DNA of 18,259 nt from Parcubacteria group bacterium CG11_big_fil_rev_8_21_14_0_20_39_14. Lineage in GTDB: Bacteria; Patescibacteriota; Minisyncoccia; Minisyncoccales; GCA-002787255. Below, in pieces: positions 6,681 to 13,137 of this stretch; the stretch's first letter is position 1, and each line of letters begins with the position of its first letter. The position numbers and the translations under genes were made by a program. The stretch spans positions 1-18,259 of the forward strand of contig PCWD01000036.1 in assembly GCA_002787255.1 (NCBI GenBank), given 5' to 3'. The notes under the pieces were generated by a model. The model saw nothing but the letters and a program-made list of their open reading frames with translations, did no database searches and was not told the DNA's origin.

Positions 6681-7313
6681 TTATCTAGAGTAAAATTCGC
6701 CGACTTTTTGCAAGTCCCCGGGAAGGGAAACCTCTTCTTTTGAGGGTGTCCCAATAATTTTTACCTCAAAATTTTTTGGGTCCAGCTCAAGCCAGGGAGA
6801 CGGCTGATATTTTTTTAAAATAGTGGATAAATCTTTAAATGGAGTTTTATTTTTACTTTTTTCGCTTATTGAAACTACATCTCCTGTTTTTAATTGAAAG
6901 GAGGGAAAGTTAACTCTTTTCTTGTTCACTAAAAAATGACCGTGGCTCACCAGAAATCGAGCTTTAGATCTGGAATTCACCAACCCTGCTCTGAAAACCA
7001 CGCTATCCAACCGACTTTCTAATTTCTCAATCAAAAAATCAACAAAACCCTTTCCTTCTTTAGAAATTTTTTTCAAAGAATCTTTTACATATTTTTTAAA
7101 CTGTTTCTCTCTTATTCCGTAGCTAAACTTAACCCTTTGCTTCTCCTGAAGCTGTTTTCCATATTCGGAAACTTGAGATTTCCTTCGCTTCTTTTTTGTT
7201 CCAGAGGGATAAGGACGGCGAATCATTGAACATTTTTGACCCAAACAACGTTCTCCTTTTAAGAAAAGTTTTTGACCCGCTCTTTGACAAATTTTACATT
7301 TACTATTTATCAT
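6681..7313 (-). CDS. rpsD: Ribosomal protein uS4, zinc-finger form
   Basis: The 210-residue uS4 binds the 16S rRNA 5' domain and is a primary 30S assembly protein. The N-terminus keeps four cysteines, C6, C9, C23 and C28, typical of the zinc-binding type of uS4. The S4 RNA-binding fold is evident from LESRLDSVVFRAGLVNSRSKARFLVSHGHFLVN, KRVNFPSFQLKTGDVVSI and a C-terminal PSKEEV block. The ATG start lacks a clear Shine-Dalgarno. In many bacteria uS4 represses the alpha operon through a leader structure; I saw no obvious counterpart here. Confidence 0.95.
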   Translation of the reverse strand: MINSKCKICQRAGQKLFLKGERCLGQKCSMIRRPYPSGTKKKRRKSQVSEYGKQLQEKQRVKFSYGIREKQFKKYVKDSLKKISKEGKGFVDFLIEKLESRLDSVVFRAGLVNSRSKARFLVSHGHFLVNKKRVNFPSFQLKTGDVVSISEKSKNKTPFKDLSTILKKYQPSPWLELDPKNFEVKIIGTPSKEEVSLPGDLQKVGEFYSR

Positions 7314-7465
7314 TAAATTCTAAATTCTAATATCTAATTTCTAAACAAATTCTAAATCTTAATTTTCCAATGTTCCAAACCGGTTTTGAATTTGAGATTT
7401 GAGGAATTGAAATTTGTTTAGGATTTCGAATTTCCTGCTTATAATTCCCTTTTATGAAGCAAAAG
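7314..7465. repeat. AT-rich word spacer between rpsK and rpsD
   Basis: The spacer repeats aaattctaatatctaatttct-type words. A hairpin spans the rpsK stop codon (CAAAAGTTA pairs with TAACTTTTG on the minus strand, about 7459-7485). It lacks a following T run, so it is not a clear terminator, which fits an internal operon position. Confidence 0.4.
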
Positions 7466-7921
7466 TTATACTCTTCTAACTTTTGGGGGCCTACATCCAT
7501 TATGGGGCAAGGGGGTAATGTCTTTAATTGAGACGATGTTCAAACCCTGGGTGCCTAAAGCCCGAACAGCCGATTCTCGTCCAGACCCCACTCCTTTTAC
7601 AAAAATAGAAACTTCCTTAATACCGATTTTTCTTCCGGTTTCTGCAATAATCCCTCCCACTTTTGTAGCGGCGAAAGGAGTACTCTTTCTTGTGCCCTTA
7701 AATCCAATCGAGCCGGCGCTTGACCAAGCCAAAACATTCCCCTGCCAATCCGTTAGGGTAATAATTGTATTATTATACGAAGCCTTTATATACGCTCTGG
7801 CTTTTGTTACCCTCAAAGAAGCTGTGGAGGTCTTGGCGCCTTTTTTCACTGCTTCTTCTATTTTTTCTCCTTCCCTTAAAACATCCTCTTCAGTTTTTTT
7901 AATTATATGTTTCTTCCCCAC
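7466..7921 (-). CDS. rpsK: Ribosomal protein uS11
   Basis: The 151-residue uS11 is part of the 30S platform near the mRNA exit. Family blocks are ARAYIKASYNNTIITLTDWQGNVLAWSSAG, GFKGTRKSTPFAA and the conserved end HNGCRPPKVRRV. About 25-30 N-terminal residues rich in Lys and Glu exceed the usual 125-130-residue length. The start is a GTG: there is no in-frame ATG, and a TAA lies in frame a few codons upstream. The spacer before it is filled by 37-bp direct repeats. Confidence 0.95.
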   Translation of the reverse strand: MGKKHIIKKTEEDVLREGEKIEEAVKKGAKTSTASLRVTKARAYIKASYNNTIITLTDWQGNVLAWSSAGSIGFKGTRKSTPFAATKVGGIIAETGRKIGIKEVSIFVKGVGSGRESAVRALGTQGLNIVSIKDITPLPHNGCRPPKVRRV

Positions 7922-7966
7922 GCGTTTGGCGCCCGAATTTTAAACGAATTACAACGAATTTATAAC

Positions 7967-8060
7967 AAATATTCGTTTTCATTCGTTGTATATTCGGGCG
8001 ATACTATGTTTTTTTATTCGTTTAAATATTCGTTTTCATTCGTTGTATATTCGGGCGATA
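7967..8060. repeat. Two 37-bp direct repeats between rpsM and rpsK
   Basis: Identical 37-base copies lie at 7967-8003 and 8024-8060, made of attcgtt and tattcgggcgata words. The second copy ends at the base adjacent to the rpsM stop codon. Related acgaatt words lie at 7944-7961 in opposite orientation. Two copies of near-intergenic words are not a CRISPR array. Confidence 0.8.
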
Positions 8061-8450
8061 TTACGTCTTTTCGGCCGCTCTCTTGCGACCAGAACCCATT
8101 GTCTTTCTAACATTTCCTCTCTCTGTCCTGGTATTGGTTTTTGTTCTCTGTCCCCTAACCGGCAAACCCTTAATGTGTCGACTCCCTCTATAACAACCGA
8201 TGTCCTTCATCCTTTTTATATTCATTAATCTTTCTCGACGAAGCTCTCCCTCAATCTTATAATCTTTCGTAATAATTTCTCTAAGTCTGTTAATTTCTTC
8301 GGCTGTTAATTTATTTGCTCGAATACCTTTATCAATTTGGGCCTGAACTAAAATTCTTCCAGCCAAAGACCTGCCTATGCCATAAATATAGGTTAAAGCA
8401 GTTCCTATTTGTTTATTTTCGGGAATATTTATCCCGGCAATACGCGGCAT
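8061..8450 (-). CDS. rpsM: Ribosomal protein uS13
   Basis: The 129-residue uS13 sits in the 30S head and contacts the 50S and the P-site tRNA. It begins with the canonical MPRIAGINIPENKQIGTALT, continues through YGIGRSLA, and has RMKDIGCYRGSRHIKGLPVRGQRTKTNTRT near its end. It has one of the better translation signals in the cluster: GAGGG four bases before the ATG. A perfect ACCGCC-tcc-GGCGGT palindrome (8459-8473) lies directly upstream and contains a second GGAGG, so a hairpin could influence access to the start. Confidence 0.96.
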   Translation of the reverse strand: MPRIAGINIPENKQIGTALTYIYGIGRSLAGRILVQAQIDKGIRANKLTAEEINRLREIITKDYKIEGELRRERLMNIKRMKDIGCYRGSRHIKGLPVRGQRTKTNTRTERGNVRKTMGSGRKRAAEKT

Positions 8451-8458
8451 GTTCCCTC

Positions 8459-8473
8459 ACCGCCTCCGGCGGT
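8459..8473. repeat. GC-rich palindrome before rpsM
   Basis: ACCGCC and GGCGGT flank a 3-base centre. It lies 8 bases before the rpsM start and touches the Shine-Dalgarno. It resembles the TCCGCC/GGCGGA palindromes inside the EndoQ-like gene (1185-1200) and ileS (15767-15831). Confidence 0.5.
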
Positions 8474-8559
8474 TCAGTCAAAATCAAAAATTAAAAATAA
8501 AAAATAAAAAAGCCATATAGTCTTAAAGTTTTCTGAAAGAAAATTTTAAATACTTAATT

Positions 8560-8615
8560 ATTTTTGATATTTGATTTTTGATATTTGATTTTAGCGAAGC
8601 CAAGTCTGGCTTGGC
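8560..8615. repeat. AT-rich words and a GCCAAG hairpin downstream of the rpmJ fragment
   Basis: tttttgatatttgatttttgat-type words (8560-8592) are followed by a 6-pair hairpin GCCAAG/CTTGGC (8599-8615) just after the stop codon of the rpmJ fragment. The AT-rich words recur inside the glycosylase gene. Confidence 0.45.
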
Positions 8616-8622
8616 GAAGCGC

Positions 8623-8694
8623 TTACCCCTGACGTTGCTTATGCCTTGGATTTGAACATATTATATAAACCCGACCTTTTCGTCGGACAATTTT
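8623..8694 (-). pseudogene. Partial second copy of ribosomal protein bL36 (3' half)
   Basis: The minus strand encodes KIVRRKGRVYIICSNPRHKQ then RQG and a TAA stop, the last 23 residues of bL36. The zinc-ligand part C27/H32 is present, but the first 14 residues with CxxC are missing. Compared with the intact gene, the first 30 bases are identical. The rest differs in seven codons plus the stop, only one of them changing the amino acid (Ile/Val). This pattern indicates divergence under selection before truncation. Upstream the frame stays open through the inverted-repeat insert but encodes unrelated low-complexity sequence. It is probably not functional as bL36. Confidence 0.8.
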
Positions 8695-8834
8695 GTCGCT
8701 CCTCGCTTTCACTCGTCGCTCCCCAGACACCTTCGGTTTCTGGCTCTCGCTCGCTTCGCTCGCTCGCTGTTTTTCCACCACGGGGAGATACCCAATCTCC
8801 CCGACCCCCTCTGTGAAAAATTGTCCGACGAAAA
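8677..8834. repeat. 158-bp insert with perfect 18-bp terminal inverted repeats
   Basis: TTTTCGTCGGACAATTTT (8677-8694) and its exact reverse complement (8817-8834) bound a segment that is more GC-rich than its surroundings. It has the hairpin GGGGAGATaccCAATCTCCCC-like site and a run of gctcgctcgctt words. The terminal repeat equals the rpmJ codons for KIVRRK, also present in the intact rpmJ at 8903-8920. It could be a small mobile element using this site or the scar of an inverted rearrangement. Confidence 0.7.
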
Positions 8835-8848
8835 AATCTTCAAAGCGT

Positions 8849-8962
8849 TCACCCTTGTCTCTGTTTATGCCTTGGGTTGGAACATATTACATAAACCCGA
8901 CCTTTTCGTCGGACAATTTTACACTTTTTACAACGTTTTTTAACCGAAGAATGAACCTTCAT
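8849..8962 (-). CDS. rpmJ: Ribosomal protein bL36
   Basis: This short gene of 37 codons plus TGA encodes the zinc-ribbon protein bL36 of the 50S subunit. The zinc ligands C11, C14, C27 and H32 are all present, and the end SNPRHKQRQG is canonical. It starts with ATG (MKVHSSVKKRCKKC) and has no visible Shine-Dalgarno. It lies between infA and rpsM, its standard place. Downstream, before rpsM, lies a broken second copy of its 3' half and an inverted-repeat insert that includes the codons for KIVRRK. Confidence 0.95.
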   Translation of the reverse strand: MKVHSSVKKRCKKCKIVRRKGRVYVICSNPRHKQRQG

Positions 8963-9046
8963 AACTTTAAAAATCTAAAAATATAAAAATATAAAAATTT
9001 AAAACAATTATTTTTAGTTTTTTTAGAATTTTAGTTTTTTAGGTTT

Positions 9047-9265
9047 TTATCTGCCCCTATACACAATTCTGCCCTTTTTTTGGTCATAAGGGCTTATTTC
9101 TACCGTAACTTTATCACCCGATAAAATTTTTATTCTATTGAGCCTTAGTCTCCCGGAAAGATGGGCTAAAATTTCCTCGCCATCCCCAAGTTTTACTCTA
9201 AAATTAAGACTCGGCAAGGTTTCAATAACCGTACCCTCTTTACGTAAAGCTTCTTTTTTGGGCAT
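9047..9265 (-). CDS. infA: Translation initiation factor IF-1
   Basis: The 72-residue IF-1 is a single OB-fold that blocks the A site of the 30S during initiation. Family blocks are EGTVIETLPSLNFRVKL, the LAHLSGRLRLNRIKILSGDKVTVE segment and the final GRIVYRGR. Length is normal. It begins the ribosomal cluster behind a good extended -10 promoter, and a GAGG site lies ten bases before the ATG. Confidence 0.97.
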   Translation of the reverse strand: MPKKEALRKEGTVIETLPSLNFRVKLGDGEEILAHLSGRLRLNRIKILSGDKVTVEISPYDQKKGRIVYRGR

Positions 9266-9291
9266 AAAAAAATAACCTCAACTAATTATAA

Positions 9292-9319
9292 ATAATAGCA
9301 AAAAGGGAAATAAAGTCAA
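9292..9319 (-). promoter_or_regulatory. Extended -10 promoter of the infA-rpsI operon
   Basis: On the minus strand TTGACT (9314-9319) and TATTAT (9292-9297) are 16 bases apart, and TGC precedes the -10. The -35 box directly abuts the arm of the palindromic repeat at 9320-9352 (it reads GGGGTTGACT), so the repeat forms the upstream border of this promoter. Confidence 0.7.
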
Positions 9320-9352
9320 CCCCGTTAGATGAGCGAATCTCTATCTAACGGG
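9320..9352. repeat. CCCCGTTAGAT palindromic repeat, copy A
   Basis: CCCCGTTAGAT and its reverse complement (ATCTAACGGGG), with one extra A-T pair at the outer ends, form a perfect stem around gagcgaatctct. The same arms occur at 11342-11372, and one arm at 10-20. No T run follows on either strand, so it is not a simple terminator. Confidence 0.85.
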
Positions 9353-9378
9353 GTCAACCCCGAAAATTTAATGGAATT

Positions 9379-9521
9379 ACGTAGGAGTGTTGAACAATTC
9401 AGCGTAGTTCAGCGTAGATATCAGCGTTAGTTCAGCGTATTATCGCTGAGTAAACGCTGATATCTACGCTGAGTTAACGCCGATACGCTGAAAAAATAAT
9501 TATTCAACGCTCTCTTACGTA
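9379..9521. repeat. Large nested palindrome of tcagcgt words
   Basis: The core arms tcagcgtagatatcagcgtt (9409-9428) and its exact reverse complement (9453-9472) enclose a second hairpin (cagcg/cgctg). Outer segments acgtaggagtgttgaa and ttcaacgctctcttacgt are also nearly complementary. The structure fills the space between the membrane-protein gene and the infA promoter and has no reading frame. It could insulate the two units, but no T run shows classic termination. Confidence 0.75.
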
Positions 9522-9536
9522 TATCTTTCATTAATT

Positions 9537-11243
9537 CTATAATACAATCTCCACTTCTATTTTATCCGAATCGGAAGGAAATTCTTTGACCCAAAATGGC
9601 CAAAGGGTAACTTTGGCATTTTCTATTGAGACAAGTGAAGAAAGATATTCTTTAACCTCTGGAATGTTTTTTGAAATTAAATTTTTCCGAATACTCTCAA
9701 TATCAACTGCCCAGACTATTCCTTCATCAACTTTTATGGAAAAATCAGCTTTGCCATCTTTTAAATTTATAGATTTTACTGAATAACTGATTTTTTGAGT
9801 TTTGGGCAAAGACTTTTTATCAACAACAATTTTGTTGGCGATATCCTCCTCAATTAGTTTTTTAACATCTCCCTCGTTGAAAACTAAAGCTGAAATTATA
9901 CCCCTGATACTTATTTCAAATTTCTCGTTTTCGTCACCGGCTTTGGGTGAGGAAAGTTCTTCAAATTTAAGCTCAGAAGCTCCTTCAACTAATTTTAAAT
10001 TCTGAGGAATTTTGCTTGATATTTCTCTATCAAGAACCGAGAGTTGCTCTTCTAAACTCTTTTTTGCTTCCTCAACATCATCTTTGGTTGCAAACTTTAC
10101 CTCTCCCCTAAAACCACCGCTCATTGGAGCAACTGATTTTCCATAAAAACCGGTATATTTAGGGGTTCCGGCAAATCCGGGAATAGAAAAAGTTGAGGGT
10201 CCAATATTATAATCCTCCCCCGTTTCAGCTGCGATTACCTTAACATCGCAAGTTGAGGGAATTGTTTTGCCGCCGGATACTCCGGCTCCCGGAACAGTTA
10301 TGGTGGAAGTTGTTCTAAAAAGTTTTCCATTTTCTGAAATAAAACGAGTGGTCGCAACCAGGGGCTGAGGAGAAGAATTGTAATTATTATATACCGTAAT
10401 TGTACCTCCTGCCTTTGACTCTTTCAATTTTTTGCCTGAGCTTAAAAATAAATTCTGAACCTCTCGTTCAATTCGGATAAGTTGGGCGGGGATTTTTTTC
10501 TGGGAAAGGTCAAGTTCGGAAATTTCTTTATCTAACTTTATCGCAAGGTCAAAAGATATTGTATTGATTTTGGGCGTAATTTCCACCCTTGCTTTCGGCA
10601 AAGACAAAAAAGCAAAACCAACAACTCCCAATCCAATTAAAACAAAAATTCCAACAAAAAACTTGTTGCCAAAAAACGATAATCCTTTTTTTGGAGATTC
10701 TTCCTCAACCGATTCCTCTTCTCCCTCTTCCTTTTTCTCCTTTTCCTCAACCTTGGCAGTTTCAACAAAAGAGGGTTCTTTTTTTAAGGCTATTTTTTCC
10801 AGAAATTTTAATTTTTCCTTTTTAATTTTTTCACTTTCCTCCTTGCCCTCTAAAGCCCCGCCCAGGGAGGGTTCTTCTGGAGAAGGCGGAAAATGAGGAC
10901 GTCTGGGTGGGGATAAAATATCAGAAACCCTTCCGGTTTCCGAGGATTTCTCATAAAAAATTTCCGGCTCAATTTCTTCAACTTGAAAATAATCAATCAC
11001 TCTCAAACCGCTCCGAGAGGCTAATTTTTTAACTATGGAGCTGGAACTAATAAGAACAATATTTTTACCAAGAGTCCTGGCTTCGCGCTTTAAAAGCTTC
11101 AGGGTTATTAAATTCTGGAAATTTTTATTTTCCGGCGGAATTATCAAAAGAATATCCTTCTCTACGGAATTCACCAAACAATCAACCACCGAAGTTATCC
11201 CTTCATTGGTTCCCACATATATTTTTTGAAACTTATCCTGCAT
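9537..11243 (-). CDS. Single-span membrane protein with baseplate J-like region
   Basis: The 568-residue protein has a small N-terminal alpha/beta-looking domain (about 5-90). A Pro/Glu/Lys-rich linker follows (about 100-188), then one transmembrane helix (about 195-215) and a large C-terminal region that is probably outside the membrane. Around 283-380 the pattern AGGTITVYN, RFISENGKLFRTT, ITVPGAG, VKVIAAETGEDYNIGP resembles the baseplate J/gp47-like fold of phage and contractile systems. A coiled segment follows (about 387-412), then further beta-rich repeats. No partner phage or injection genes are near. It has its own promoter and sits between lysS and infA. Its role is unknown; a cell-envelope function is my inference from topology. 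Confidence 0.7.
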   Translation of the reverse strand: MQDKFQKIYVGTNEGITSVVDCLVNSVEKDILLIIPPENKNFQNLITLKLLKREARTLGKNIVLISSSSIVKKLASRSGLRVIDYFQVEEIEPEIFYEKSSETGRVSDILSPPRRPHFPPSPEEPSLGGALEGKEESEKIKKEKLKFLEKIALKKEPSFVETAKVEEKEKKEEGEEESVEEESPKKGLSFFGNKFFVGIFVLIGLGVVGFAFLSLPKARVEITPKINTISFDLAIKLDKEISELDLSQKKIPAQLIRIEREVQNLFLSSGKKLKESKAGGTITVYNNYNSSPQPLVATTRFISENGKLFRTTSTITVPGAGVSGGKTIPSTCDVKVIAAETGEDYNIGPSTFSIPGFAGTPKYTGFYGKSVAPMSGGFRGEVKFATKDDVEEAKKSLEEQLSVLDREISSKIPQNLKLVEGASELKFEELSSPKAGDENEKFEISIRGIISALVFNEGDVKKLIEEDIANKIVVDKKSLPKTQKISYSVKSINLKDGKADFSIKVDEGIVWAVDIESIRKNLISKNIPEVKEYLSSLVSIENAKVTLWPFWVKEFPSDSDKIEVEIVL

Positions 11244-11269
11244 GGCAATTTAACTACTTTCCTAATTCT

Positions 11270-11297
11270 ATTTTAACCCAAATTTAAAAATTTTCAA
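11270..11297 (-). promoter_or_regulatory. Promoter of the baseplate J-like gene
   Basis: On the minus strand TTGAAA (11292-11297) and TAAAAT (11270-11275) are 16 bases apart. The RNA start would lie about 20 bases before the ATG at 11243. Confidence 0.55.
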
Positions 11298-11341
11298 AAT
11301 TCCTATATAAAAACATAGTCGCTCGCTCCCTGTTTTCTTCG

Positions 11342-11372
11342 CCCCGTTAGATAACTTCGTATCTAACGGGGT
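11342..11372. repeat. CCCCGTTAGAT palindromic repeat, copy B, covering the lysS stop
   Basis: CCCCGTTAGAT and ATCTAACGGGG pair around aacttcgt. On the minus strand the right arm reads through the end of lysS: CCC CGT TAG supplies its last two codons and stop. No T run follows. Confidence 0.85.
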
Positions 11373-12823
11373 CGCATAATTGGAAATAAAATTACTTCTC
11401 TTAAACTATGGGAATCGGTCAGCAGAGCCACTAATCTATCAATGCCAATTCCCAGTCCGGCGGCCGGCGGCATTCCATATTCCAAAGCTTCAATAAAATC
11501 CCTATCAAATCGTTGAGCTTCCTCATCGCCTCCGGTTCTTTCCCGCTCCTCCTCTTCAAAACGTTTCCTCTGCTCGAAAGCGTCGTTGAGCTCGGAAAAT
11601 CCGTTAACCAATTCCCAGCCAGCCGCTATTAGCTGGAAACGAGCGGCTAAAAAATAATTATTGTCCAGAGCTTTAGCCAGAGGAGACAATTCAAGGGGAT
11701 GATGAATTACAAAAGTCGGCTGCCAAATTTTTGGCAAACAAACTTTCTTAAATATTTCATCGGCAATTTTTCCCTTGTTCTCATTCTTTTCAATCTCTAG
11801 GCCAAAAACCCCGGCTTTCTTTGCCAGATAATCACGCGATAAATCTTCAATTCTGATTTTAGTGTATTTTTGAATTAACGAGGAAAATTCTATTCTCTGC
11901 CAGGGAGTTTTAAAATCTATTTTCCTTCCTTCATATTTTATAATTTGATTGCCAAATACTTTTTTAATTAAACTTCCAAACATCCTTTCAATAAATTTCA
12001 TCAAATCCTTATAATCTTTGTAGGCCCAGTAAAGCTCGAGCATTGTAAAATCGGGGTTGTGGGCCCAGTCCATTCCTTCGTTTCTAAAACATCTGCCGAT
12101 TTCATAGACCTTTTCAAATCCTCCTATTAAAAGCCGTTTTAAATAAAGTTCGGGAGCTACTCGAAGATATAAATCCAGGCCTAAAGCGTTCAAATGAGTT
12201 TTGAAGGGCTTGGCCCGAGCGCCGCCGGGAAGCAATTGTAAAATCGGGGTCTCAACCTCTAAAAATTCTTCTTTTTCCAGATAATTTCTGATTTCTGCAA
12301 TTATCTTGCTTCGCAGCTCAAATTTCTGATAAACTTCTTCGTTCGTCATCAAATCCAAGTATCGTTTTCGGAACCTTTCCTCAACATCCTGAAGTCCATG
12401 CCATTTTTCCGGCAAAGGAAGTAAACTTTTTGCCAGCATCTTAAAATCAGAAACCAATAAAGTTTTCTCCCCTCTTTTGGTTTTAAAAAGAATGCCTCTT
12501 GCCTCAATAAAATCGCCAATGTCAAAATTATTAAGAAAAATTTGATAGCTTTTTTCCCCCAGTCTGTCTTTTTTGGAATATACCTGAACCTGTCCCGAAT
12601 CATCTTTGATATGACAAAAAGTTGAACCGCCATGCTCTCTTTTTGACATAATCCTGCCAGCTAAAATAACTTCTTTTTCTGATTTGGAAAGTTTACTAAA
12701 ATCTTTCAGGGCATCCTCAATCTTTTGAGTTCTTTTGGTGCTCTGGGGATAAGGATTAACTCCGGTCTTTTGAATAGCTTTCAGTTTTTCAAACCTTGTG
12801 TTTTTTATTTCGTCTAATGCCAT
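11363..12823 (-). CDS. lysS: Lysyl-tRNA synthetase, class II
   Basis: The 486-residue enzyme attaches lysine to tRNA-Lys. An N-terminal OB-fold anticodon-binding domain (about 50-150, with VILAGRIMSKREHG and the GDFIEARG block) precedes the class II core. Motif 2 is around 240-262 (GRCFRNEGMDWAHNPDFTMLE) and motif 3 around 460-475 (GLGIGIDRLVALLT). The normal terminal FPIMRP is followed by one Arg and the stop, both encoded by a palindromic repeat arm. The ATG gives MALDEIKN; GGGGG lies 14 bases upstream, closer to a two-codon ATG-AAT-TAA minigene whose stop overlaps this start in TAATG. No T-box motif is visible in the leader. Confidence 0.96.
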   Translation of the reverse strand: MALDEIKNTRFEKLKAIQKTGVNPYPQSTKRTQKIEDALKDFSKLSKSEKEVILAGRIMSKREHGGSTFCHIKDDSGQVQVYSKKDRLGEKSYQIFLNNFDIGDFIEARGILFKTKRGEKTLLVSDFKMLAKSLLPLPEKWHGLQDVEERFRKRYLDLMTNEEVYQKFELRSKIIAEIRNYLEKEEFLEVETPILQLLPGGARAKPFKTHLNALGLDLYLRVAPELYLKRLLIGGFEKVYEIGRCFRNEGMDWAHNPDFTMLELYWAYKDYKDLMKFIERMFGSLIKKVFGNQIIKYEGRKIDFKTPWQRIEFSSLIQKYTKIRIEDLSRDYLAKKAGVFGLEIEKNENKGKIADEIFKKVCLPKIWQPTFVIHHPLELSPLAKALDNNYFLAARFQLIAAGWELVNGFSELNDAFEQRKRFEEEERERTGGDEEAQRFDRDFIEALEYGMPPAAGLGIGIDRLVALLTDSHSLREVILFPIMRPR

Positions 12824-13108
12824 TAATTCATTTTACCCCCACACCACAACTTAGGCAAATGCTTGACTCCATTGGTAAAAGTCACTATTTGCCGAAAAGA
12901 AAAGTTGGTCTATTTTTTATTGGACTTCATCAATTTTCACCGCACGACAAGAAAAAGCCCAAGTTTGGTATGGGGGTTTAGCTTAATTCTTTAATTCTGA
13001 AAAGGAATCAAAACGAGAGAGTTAGCGCCGGCCGGCATAGAAATCCCCGGCCAGGAATTTTTTGGCAAGAATTTTAGCAAGAATTCTGGCAAGAATTTTT
13101 TTGGCAAG
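12824..13108. other. Spacer between purA and lysS
   Basis: No gene is supported here. It contains an imperfect hairpin (GGCAAAT/ATTTGCC with inner GACT/AGTC, about 12853-12892) in what would be the lysS leader, a GCCGGCCGGC palindrome paired with CCCCGGCC (about 13027-13052), and four tandem-like ggcaagaattt words (13061-13110). A 54-codon open frame on the plus strand that overlaps the lysS start is not convincing. Confidence 0.5.
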
Positions 13109-13110
13109 AA
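13061..13110. repeat. ggcaagaattt tandem word repeat
   Basis: Four imperfect copies of tggcaagaattt lie in direct orientation next to the purA terminator: at 13063, 13076 (agcaagaattc), 13088 and 13103. No function is visible. Confidence 0.6.
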
Positions 13111-13137
13111 AAAAAACCCTGATAAAATCAGGGTTTT
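13109..13137 (-). terminator. Rho-independent terminator of ileS-purA
   Basis: On the minus strand AAAACCCTGA pairs perfectly with TCAGGGTTTT across TTTTA, and further T residues follow. The TGA stop of purA (13128-13130) is part of the first arm. Confidence 0.93.

Noticed and set aside
7518..7943. Plus-strand 141-codon open frame opposite rpsK
   Set aside because: It lies almost wholly antisense to the clearly identified uS11 gene.
7967..8060. Possible CRISPR array
   Set aside because: There are only two repeats with a 20-base gap, made of the same words as other spacers, and no cas genes.
8693..8986. Plus-strand 97-codon open frame over rpmJ
   Set aside because: It runs antisense to intact rpmJ and through the inverted-repeat insert, with no protein-like features.
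10564..10896. Plus-strand 110-codon open frame
   Set aside because: It is antisense to the charged linker and membrane helix of the 568-residue protein; low-complexity shadow.
12824..12980. T-box leader of lysS
   Set aside because: There is a hairpin, but no conserved T-box bulge sequence and no specifier-stem layout.
12803..12981. Plus-strand open frame of about 60 codons before lysS
   Set aside because: It overlaps the lysS start antisense, has no ribosome site and matches no family I know. A transposase remnant cannot be excluded.
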